Translations under genes and position numbers: made by a program
The notes under the pieces: model-generated
Database searches by the model: none
Told to the model about the DNA's origin: nothing
What the model saw: the letters and a program-made list of their open reading frames with translations, nothing else
Source: Glomus cerebriforme
Taxonomy: Eukaryota > Glomeromycota > Glomeromycetes > Glomerales > Glomeraceae
Reading direction: 5' to 3'
DNA: 25,108 nucleotides
Assembly (NCBI GenBank): GCA_003550305.1
Contig: QKYT01000184.1
Coordinates: 14,728 to 39,835, forward strand
Part shown: positions 1 through 7,910 of the stretch, piece by piece
Layout: the number at the start of each line of letters is the position of its first letter
Position numbering within the stretch: position 1 is the stretch's first letter

Positions 1-1826
1 AAAAATCACGTAGATCATACCTTTTTTAGATAATTTTGATAATGCTGGTCAGAATTTGTAATTTAAGCAACTGACTGAAATTTCCATAATTCCGGCCCTG
101 AAAAAATGCGTAAGTAAAATTCTTTTGGCTCCTCATATATATACTGTACATGGGTCCTTCAATTTCAAACAGTAATGTAAAAAACTTGTGCTCATTTTAA
201 ATGTTTACTGATTATTATTTTATTATTCGATGTGTAGTATGTGTGGTAAAGGGCTAAATGCAGAATCAGTCAAATTATGATCAAAAATAACCAGTTTCAT
301 ATTTAACATTAGCACTAGGAGACTAGGATCAGTAGCAAATTTAACTTCAGTTATTAATTAAATATGTTTATTTAACTTTTTATAATAAATCTATCCTTTA
401 AAAAAGTCATTTTTCTTAAAGCAATATAAAATCTGATGCAAAACAATATAGAACTCATTTTTTTATAAANTTTATTAGGACATAGATGATGCATCGAAAT
501 ATTGTCTGAATTGATTATTTAACGATTCCTATCAAGTGAAATTGGATGGTTTTCCGCATAACAATCTGTTTGATTTACTGCTCTAGACAATTCCATATAT
601 TTGACAAATTTAATGAAATTAGCAATCTATTGTGTGATCATAACAACGAGCACATGATGAACCATTTCAATTTGAATATCAATTATCAATCCAAAAAAAA
701 AGGCACACGAACAACAATAAGAGAAGAATTTTTTTTAATAAGAATTACGCCCTCTAAATTATTATCTTGCAAACTTTTATAGAATTCGTCTCTCGAGGAA
801 AATTATAAATAAAAGAAATCCATAATTTTATTTCCATCTATATTAGTTGTAAATTATAATAGTTATGGAATTTAATTACAGTATATTGATTCTTATATGA
901 AATGGAAATGGTATAAAATTGAGTTTCTGAACTCATTGTGTAATGTAAGCAGTATTTTTTTTTTTTTTAAAGGAATGATATAAGCAAAGGTTAATGTTTT
1001 TTTATCTGATTCATTTTCCTTTAGTAAATGGATAACTATTTTAAAGAACTTGTTTTTTTAAAATATATTAAATTTGCTGTGGATCCTATTTTAGATTCCA
1101 TGTTTTATTCCTTAAATAGCATATTCACGGAATTTATAACATTATGCAGAAATTTGTGATAAAAAAAAGATAGTTATTATTATTGTTACCATTGTCTTAC
1201 AAAAGTTTCACCAACTCTAAAAGTGTATTTTTACACTGTTTACAATTTTACAATTTTCGTTATTCTTGGCATATACATATAGATAGATATTGCAGAGATC
1301 ACGAAATTTTTTTTTTTTACAAATAATATTGGAAACGTGGACTAAAACTACAAGATTAAAACCAAATTGTTTGGTGTTGAAAATGGAACATGCAATTCAA
1401 ATATAGAATTTTAAAAAATATAAATTTCAGGTGGTAAAATTATATTTACCATTTTAGTCGTTGAATTGCATATTCCCAAAAGCTCGAGCGTCACCTTTCA
1501 AAATGTAACTGATTAAATATAATATTACAATTAAGATATCCATATTCCATAATAATGATGTCCTATCCAGAAGATAGATTAAAACATTTACCATCACTTC
1601 GCGCTATTAACGATAATTCGTTTAGACTAACAGCTGACATCTGACATGCTCACATGCGTCAGATAACTAATGATGCTTAAGGTATTATAAAAATCAGCCC
1701 AAATGGCCCATGATTTAGGTTGGCCGACGTTTGACGCAATTGAATTTAGTAAAGCAGTTATTATGAAGGAGATTCAAAAAATTAGTCTGATGATAAAAAC
1801 AATTTTACATAACTGAAACTCTGAAA
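1..1826. other. Intergenic spacer, no supported gene
   Basis: A+T-rich spacer with long T and A runs and one ambiguous base at 470. The best open frame (546-782, + strand, 78 codons) has no recognisable domain and no convincing splice partner, so it is not called. TACTGTA or its complement occurs near 141 and 881. AATTCCGGCC at about 89-98 recurs near 22664. A loose stem lies at about 1630-1660 (CTGACATG / CATGCGTCAG). Confidence 0.6.
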
Positions 1827-2200
1827 GCAAGATTAATTTTCGGATTTTCGTGACCCGCCCGTGTTAAATAAAAATTCGTGAATTTTTTTATGTTATAGTA
1901 AAAATGACTTTTTATATAAAAAATTATTTACCAATTTATTATGTAAATTTTACATATTATTTTCGCGACCTTTTTTTTTTACTTGAAATTTAAGCTTTGA
2001 TATTGTCATATAACACTTATTACAATGTTAATTATATCACATTTTCAAAAAAAATTTTCATACATACCTCAACATTTTCTATTTCTGTATTAGAGCTTCA
2101 AAAGAATCATCATATGTACAGTATATTGATGCGGAATATTAATATTTAACTTTATTTACGTAATACAAGAATGTCACGAAAATCTAAAAATTAATTTTGC
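1827..2200. mobile_element. MITE-like element with 28-bp terminal inverted repeats
   Basis: The arms are 1827-1854 and 2173-2200. They match as inverted repeats with 25 of 28 positions identical; both end inward in GATTTTCGTGAC. The 374-bp interval is A+T-rich and has no ORF. I see no clear target-site duplication. The element ends about 170 bp before the BTB gene start, so it may sit in that gene's promoter region. It could also be an unrelated inverted repeat, but 28-bp arms are unlikely by chance. Confidence 0.55.
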
Positions 2201-2330
2201 CCGGCCTAAGTTAATAAGGCAAAGTAGCTAGTAGTGCACATCGGCATAAAATTTGATGTCGCACAAAATTAGATTTTTGAATTTATAAGGTTGACCATTT
2301 CTAATTTAGGAATACTTCCCTCTTTTTCTT

Positions 2331-2371
2331 ATTTTTTTTTAAAAAAAAAAATTTTTAAAAATAAATTTAAA
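2331..2371 (+). promoter_or_regulatory. T-tract/A-tract leader directly before the BTB start codon
   Basis: Nine T are followed by eleven A and then five T, just upstream of ATG 2372. Poly(dA:dT) tracts of this kind are known to exclude nucleosomes in fungal promoters. Here the tract is so close to the ATG that it may be 5' leader. A similar T8...A9 arrangement precedes the ORF at 16875. Function is inferred. Confidence 0.3.
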
Positions 2372-3565
2372 ATGGTTGATAATAAACTTTTGCCAAAATT
2401 ATCCCAAAATTTGCTTGAAATATTAAATGATGATGAATATTATGATATTACTATTGAAGTTGGTAAAGACCCTTATGTAAAAGTATTTCGTGCGCATATG
2501 GTTATTTTACATTATCGTTCCCCCTACTTGAAAAGAATGTTATCAACTAATAAAAAGAAAAATGATGGGGCCTTGGCACAAATTAAATTACCAAATATTT
2601 TACCGGAAACTTTTCAAATAATCCTAAGGTAATAAATAAGTTTTTTTTTATGTACTGTATATTCATATTTAATTTTTTTCTTTTTGGTTTATGATTTTAG
2701 GTACATTTATGGGGGGAGACTTTGTTTGGAAGAATATGATATCTCAGATATAATTAAAATCCTGGATGCCGCTAATGAACTAAGTCTTCAAGAACTGGTC
2801 ACTCATTTACAATTCTTTTTGATCGAAAATAAAGCAAACTGGATGGAAGAAAATTTTGATTTAGTATATCAGACGAGCTTTAAAAATGATTCTTTCTTAG
2901 AACTTCAAAACTATTGCACTAATTTAATATCTGAAGAGCCAGATAAAATATTTAATACACCAAATTTTTCTTCAATTCCGGAAAAACTTTTATTATCACT
3001 CATTCAAAATGATAATCTTCAGATGGATGAAATTCAAATTTGGGAACGCGTAATTAAATGGGGTACTGCTCAAAATCCAGCACTTCCTTCCGAACTTACA
3101 AACTATTCGAAAGATGATTTCAAAACTTTAAAGAACACTTTACAACAATGTATTCCGTTTATTAGATTTTATAATTTAACTTCTAAAGAATTTAAGGATA
3201 AAGTATTACCTTACAGAAAACTTTTGCCAAAAGAATTATATGAAGATGTATTAGATACTTTTTTGGATCTTTTGGATCCTGATAGAAAACCAATTAATAA
3301 ATCGAAACCTCGTATATCTAAAAAAAATAATTTAAGCTCGAATGTCAGAGAGGATCAAAATAGTTATGATGAGCTTATGGAGGAAGTTGATCATTACGAT
3401 AGAGGTTTACATTATGATATCAGTAATAGGATCAGTGAAAGCTATATGGCTCAAACTAGCAGTAATAGGATCAGTGAAAGCTATATGGCGCAAACTAGCA
3501 GTAATAGGTTCAGTGAAAGCTATAGAAATGTACGTAAAAAAAATACGTGGCGCAACATTTATTAG
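2372..3565 (+). CDS. BTB-BACK domain protein, two exons, repeat tail
   Basis: CDS join(2372..2628, 2701..3565), 373 residues. ATG 2372 is chosen because it has A at -3 and G at +4, and no ATG lies upstream in the open frame. A 72-nt intron (GTAATA...TTTTAG) joins ...FQIIL-R-YIYGG... and restores a continuous BTB fold: residues about 20-130, with YDITIEVG, FRAHMVILHYRSPYLKRML and a helical end through ANELSLQELVTHLQFFLIE. Residues about 131-225 look like a BACK domain (NSFLELQNYC-type D/E-rich helices, W at the VIKWG motif). BTB-BACK proteins are typically substrate adaptors for Cullin-3 ubiquitin ligases, probably cytosolic or nuclear. Many relatives carry a C-terminal Kelch or TLDc domain. 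None is seen here; the end (residues 326-373) is 2.6 copies of SNRISESYMAQTS followed by a basic end. Function as an adaptor is inferred from the family. Confidence 0.88.
3422..3525 (+). repeat. 39-bp tandem repeat coding 13 residues in the BTB tail
   Basis: Copies begin at 3422, 3461 and 3500, exactly 39 bp apart; the third is partial. The first two differ at one base (GCT/GCG). The unit encodes SNRISESYMAQTS in frame, so copy number can change without breaking the gene. The near-identity points to recent expansion by slippage or unequal exchange. Confidence 0.9.
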
Positions 3566-3970
3566 GTAATATTTTAGGGTAAAGCGTGACACAAAATCAT
3601 GCATTTTTATTGGTCAAAATTAATACTATATATATATTTAAATATTATTGGTTGAAAAATCTTACCTGGGGTAGGACTTCTTATGAAACTAATATTAGGT
3701 AATATATGTCATGGCCCTAACCAGCTTAATAACCTTTTCTTCAATTAACTATTGTTTCTCTAAGTTTTTTGTTTTAAATAGTAACAATTTTTCATATTAA
3801 GATTATCTATTTAAACTAATTGAATATAAGTGAATTCTTTCAATAAATTTAAATTATTTAAATTGCCAGACTCTGACAATGTAAAAATAAATTTTATTTT
3901 TTAGTAGTTATGACTTATGACAGTTAATATGATGAAATATAGGTATCATTAATTAAGGTATTAAGTAAAG
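3566..3970. other. 3' flank of the BTB gene
   Basis: A+T-rich downstream DNA. GTAATATTTTAG follows the stop directly. No ORF, TLDc-like coding remnant or second exon was found here, although relatives of the BTB gene often continue into such a domain. Confidence 0.5.
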
Positions 3971-4713
3971 TACGGTGATACAAGTTCGGACGGATCTGTC
4001 TAAAATTTGATAGTACGTATGTTTACAAAATATAACTTTTTTTGTACTGGTACGTACGAATATTTAAAAAATTTCGTATGATACATTGTTTTTGAATAAA
4101 ATAAGAATATTGGCATTTGCAAATATAAGCAAGCATGATCATATTCAGCATTTACAAGGCATATTTTGCATTACAATAAGAATATAAAGATTATGAGATT
4201 AAACCCAAACTCATTTTTAGTTGCCGATTTTGTAATTCAATAGCTTCAGCCTCTGCCTCCTACACCAAAAAAAATCTCATCGCTAAAAATAAACCATGAA
4301 TATTATAATTACTTGATAAATAATTTCAATGATAATTCAGGAACTTCTTCATCCTCATCATCATTCAATGGTTCAATTTCAGATAATTTCTAATAATAAA
4401 AATTTATTAAACAAATGTTTTGGCAATAATGAAAAAATTTTTTTTAGAATAAACCTGTTCAAATTCCGGGTTTACTAGCTCAAATTGAAATTCTTCAACA
4501 TCGGATATATCAAGATCCATATTTGCAATTATAATTTTTTTTTTATCAAATTAGTAAGTGAAAAAGAGAAAATTTACGATGAATATATAAATCATTATTA
4601 ATCAAATCATATAATTTGTACAGTACAAAAATTATACAATCATGTGTACGTCTGAGTACGAAAAAAAAATCAGAAAAATTTTTTGATGGTTCGTCTGAAC
4701 TTGAATCACCGTA
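3971..4713. mobile_element. Tc1/mariner-like non-autonomous element with TA flanks
   Basis: The left end 3973-3992 reads CGGTGATACAAGTTCGGACG. The right end 4692-4711, read on the minus strand, is CGGTGATTCAAGTTCAGACG, an 18/20 match. Both ends are bordered by TA (3971-3972 and 4712-4713), as expected for the TA target-site duplication of Tc1/mariner elements. The left arm continues inward into an imperfect palindrome (GGACGGATCTGTCT). No transposase is present in the 739-bp interior, so it would need one supplied in trans. The interior carries the spliced candidate gene 4217-4520. Family assignment is inference from end structure. Confidence 0.55.
4217..4520 (-). CDS. Candidate small acidic spliced protein
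   Basis: Proposed CDS complement(join(4217..4259, 4313..4389, 4455..4520)), 61 residues. Exon 1 (MDLDISDVEEFQFELVNPEF...) ends in CAG before a GTTTAT donor. The intron is 65 nt and ends TATTAG. Exon 2 encodes KLSEIEPLNDDEDEEVPELS and ends before GTAATT. The second intron is 53 nt and ends GTGTAG. In this model exon 3 reads RQRLKLLNYKIGN-stop. An alternative uses a weak GTTCCT donor after DEDEE and reads EAEAEAIELQNRQLKMSLGL..., which looks at least as protein-like, so the C-terminus is unsettled. The protein is acidic, without signal peptide or membrane segment, and I do not recognise it. It lies wholly inside the inverted-repeat element 3971-4713, so it may be a captured gene or a coding relic of the element. 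Confidence 0.42.
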
Positions 4714-5074
4714 CTGTACTATTTTACTATATTCTATATTCTCCATTAATTAAGATAGTATGTTATTATAAAACTGTACGATATATGAGTAAAGTTATGG
4801 CATGTGGTGCATGTGAACCAATGAAAAAATCACGTAATAAATCATTATTAATTTTACATAATTTCTTAAATATAGAAATTTGCATGATGCGACTCATCAT
4901 GCTTATAATTATTAATTTTGACTCACATTTACAGTATATTCTTATTATTTTTAAATATATAAATACCACCTTTTTTTCTTAATTTTCATAGGGTATCTTT
5001 AATTATATTATTATCACAATTTTATTTCCTCTCTATAATCATCCTTTTTAAATTTTAAAAACTACTACATCTAC
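4714..5074. other. Spacer with a perfect short hairpin
   Basis: A frame open at 4683-4982 (+) overlaps the element end and shows no domain; it is not called. GCATGATG (4882-4889) and CATCATGC (4895-4902) form a perfect 8-bp stem with a 5-nt loop. TACAGTA occurs near 4930. Confidence 0.4.
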
Positions 5075-5306
5075 CTCTTCTAAACTTCCCCTTATCTTCC
5101 TTATACTGTATATGAGAACTTTCTCTATCAGGCAAGGAAAGCCGGTCAGATAGTTGAGTATTTCCTAACTGGCTGGTTGGTTTTTTTTTTCTCCTTTAAA
5201 CTCCCTCTTAACTTCCTTATACTGTATATGATATCTTCCTCATTTCAGGCAAGGAAAGCTGGTCAGATAGTTGAGTATCTCCTAACTGGCTGGTTGGTTT
5301 AGATTA
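5075..5306. repeat. Two tandem copies of a 116-bp structured unit
   Basis: CTTCCTTATACTGTATATGA begins at 5096 and again at 5212, 116 bp apart. In each copy a G+C-richer core follows: GGCAAGGAAAGC(C/T)GGTCAG, then ATAGTTGAGTAT and CCTAACTGGCTGGTTGG. GCCGGT (copy 1) or GCTGGT (copy 2) can pair with AACTGGC in the same copy, allowing G-U, so the stem is kept despite the change. This resembles a SINE-like or structured-RNA unit, but no clear tRNA-type B box is present. Function is unknown. Confidence 0.7.
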
Positions 5307-5449
5307 GAATTTCCTCTTCACTTATTTCACTTAATTTCAAAAAATCCAGTAATCTAAAAATACCATTTGTTAACAAAAAGTCTATTACTAGTTGAGAATA
5401 GCTGTAAAATATGAAACCTGGAACCTGCTTTTCCTAAAAGAAGATAATC

Positions 5450-6070
5450 AAGATATAATTGGATTTAACAAAACAAACTGATAAGAAAGAAACAATTTTA
5501 TTAACGAAAAATGGGAACCAAAATATGCAACAGAAAAAAGAGGATGCAGTGACCATATTAAACCTTTTGAACAGTAAAGACAAAAGAATCTAAGGATAAT
5601 ACAAATATACAATCTGTACAATAACAAGAAAGCAACAACTAAAATTAGATAAATTGGAAATAAAGAATTGATGAAAACCAAAGAAATCAAATGAAGATTT
5701 CGATGAGAAGAAATGAGGAGAAAGCTAAAAACAAGGAAACAAATAGAAAGAACAATTTGAGGAAAAAGTGTATAAATAAAGAATATTATACTGATAGAAA
5801 TAAGAAAAATACCAGGATTATCGGAGATTACTTGAAGTGTAGAAAAAAGTGAGAATTATTGAGGAAATAATGAATGCGATAATTATGATAACGGTGATGA
5901 AATAGAAGAAATTGATGAAATAAAGTTTGAGAAAAAGTTTGAGGACTAATGAAAAGAAAGAGGATGAAGTACAAATATCAGAATATGAAAATTTTGAGAT
6001 ATTAAATGATGATAAATTGAATAAAAAAATACCCAGAGAACTAGGAAAGGACAATATACCCAAGAAATAA
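5450..6070 (+). pseudogene. Decayed A-rich coding remnant, acidic protein
   Basis: The + strand is markedly purine/A-rich, as in coding DNA of this genome, but is broken everywhere. One readable piece (5863-5949) encodes NNECDNYDNGDEIEEIDEIK followed by a Lys/Phe/Glu run and a stop at 5947-5949. A +1 shift opens the next piece at once (5951-6070): EKKEDEVQISEYENFEILND and onward to ...GKDNIPKK-stop. The two pieces read naturally as one acidic segment split by a frameshift. I do not recognise the family. A dead transposable element is the likeliest source, perhaps the same one as 6475-7092. Confidence 0.45.
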
Positions 6071-6474
6071 AATGTGTGAATAATTTGAAGTAAATAAGTT
6101 CTAGGATATTAATTGAAACATACGAAAAAAAAGGTGTGACAAGTTAGGAATAGAAAGAAATAATGATGTAAATTAAAAAAAGGATAATGAAGGAACGCAA
6201 GAAGAATAAATTAGAAAATCGAAAAAAATAATATAAATGGAGAGTATTAAACAATGTTGGAGATTGCTAATAAGATCGGATAAAACAATAAACAATATTA
6301 TGATAACAATTAGTAAAATTAATTTAGATTTGTTAGATTTGTTAAGATAAATTATTTTTATTTTTAATTTTAAAATAATCAAATGAACAATCAATAATTG
6401 CGAAAAAACATTTATTTACTGTATTTAATAAAAAAAGAAAAACAAACCCTTTTTATTTAATTATTTTTTTTTAC

Positions 6475-7092
6475 TTGCTCTACCTCGAAAAAATAAATAT
6501 TTCTGATGTCAAGTGGAGATCTAGGTTGGGAAATAAACGACTGGGAGTCTGGGACCTATTTGATAAAAAGAAACCGCGATCAATATCTATTACTAAACAA
6601 TTCTCACAAGCCTTGAGATGCTTGGAGAAACTATATACAAGTACACATCCGGCTCACAATAAGATCCATAAATTGTTAAAGAATTGCGGGTATAATTTAT
6701 AGTAATTTCATGCGTTTGACAGGTGGTATCAGTATACTCTAGCTAATCCAACAGCCGAGTGTTAAGAAGGTTTCCTACCGTTAAAAGATCCTTGGACAGA
6801 AGAGTTGAAGTGGTTATTTGTGTCAGTAAATGATCTAAGATATCAGTTGAAATACTGTAAATGGTAGGACTGATAAATAATGCAATTAATATTGACAAAG
6901 ATACAAGGTTTTAATAAAAATGATGAAGGCGAATCGACAAGAATACTCCTTCTAATGAGAATAAGGTGTAAAAAAAGTGGGAAAAGGTGGCATTTTCATG
7001 AAACAGGGCAATTTAAAGAGATGAACAAACAAGGAATATTATCAATAAATAAAATAGAATCGAAGAACAGATATATAACAAAGCATAACTAA
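6475..7092 (+). pseudogene. Stop-ridden remnant of a longer ORF, probably transposon-derived
   Basis: One reading frame stays protein-like across the whole interval but is interrupted by stops at 6700-6705, near 6763 and at about 6865-6876. Readable blocks include ISDVKWRSRLGNKRLGVWDL, THPAHNKIHKLLKNCGYNL, LKDPWTEELKWLFVSVNDL and KSGKRWHFHETGQFKEMNK. Frame continuity across stops suggests decay by point mutation rather than chance openness. No catalytic motif is visible, so I cannot say whether it comes from a retroelement or a DNA transposon. A run of T precedes the first block. Confidence 0.45.
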
Positions 7093-7910
7093 AAAAATTT
7101 AATTAAAAATAAATTAACAGTTAAGAACATTTTAAGAAGAATTATAGCTAAAATCATACTTTGAGGTATTAATGTGCATATTTATAATGTTATTAGTGTA
7201 AACTGTAAGTATAAACATAATGAAAGTATGTTAGTTAGCCTATGAAAGCGACTTAAAGAGAAAGTAATCTTTAGAAAAATGGTGGAAAATTTATTTATAT
7301 GGAATCTGTGCTGTACAGTAATTTTAGAACGCAAACTTTATTCTAAAGTTAATAAATTTTCAAACATCTATAATTATAAATTATTATGTAACCTTCCTCT
7401 CTCTTGTTAAACACTAGGTAGGGACCGTTTCCAGGAACCGTTGTTGAGTCCGGAAGGATTAATATTTGATCAACATTTGCTGCCACACATGAGAAGCAAA
7501 TAACTTAATCCTCTAAATCTTAATCCTTTACCCTCCTAACATGATTTTAAGATATAATCTAATCTAATCAGAATAAATGTGTAGGGCCTGCACATGATAC
7601 TTTAAGTATTAGTGAAGTGAATAACGAATAATAGATTTGATAATTATTAATTTTATTATGTATATTTTTATAATAAAACAAATTAAATAGTAAAAATTTA
7701 TAATAAAATTAACAATTAACTTGATGAATAAACAAAAAAAAAAAATTTTAAAGAAATAAAGAAATCAAACATAGTCTAAATAAATTTCAAGTCTATAATT
7801 ATAAATTATTATGTAACATTCCCCTCCCATAAAATTAACTTGGTTTGGCTTAAGCAAAAAATGAACAAAGACTCAGATATAATAGAAGTTGTAAATTTAA
7901 TATATATAAA
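7093..7910. repeat. Spacer bounded by 26-bp exact direct repeats
   Basis: TCTATAATTATAAATTATTA plus TGTAAC occurs identically at 7367-7392 and 7792-7817, with weaker similarity for about 20 bp on each side. The roughly 400 bp between has no ORF but is less A+T-rich at 7420-7460 (AGGGACCGTTTCCAGGAACC). The arrangement could be an ancient insertion flanked by duplicated ends, or a segmental duplication. TACAGTA occurs near 7312. Confidence 0.5.

Noticed and set aside
546..782. 78-codon + strand frame
   Set aside because: No domain, atypical Cys/His/Ile composition, no splice continuation and no promoter-like context.
3342..3604. Open frames at 3342-3569 (+) and 3407-3604 (-)
   Set aside because: Both are shadows of the BTB tail; the 39-bp repeat is divisible by three, so it opens other frames and the opposite strand together.
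4546..4746. 66-codon minus frame starting MENIEYSKIV
   Set aside because: Its first part is the terminal inverted repeat of the element 3971-4713, so the apparent Ser/Asp-rich peptide is a by-product of the repeat.
5448..6394. Hydrophobic minus-strand frames at 5448-5690, 5818-6063 and 6173-6394
   Set aside because: They are complements of a purine-rich decayed coding strand, which always reads as Leu/Phe/Ile-rich; the + strand pieces are the more protein-like.
7393..7500. Possible second tRNA or small RNA in the G+C-richer patch
   Set aside because: No cloverleaf, no B box and no convincing stem set could be drawn.
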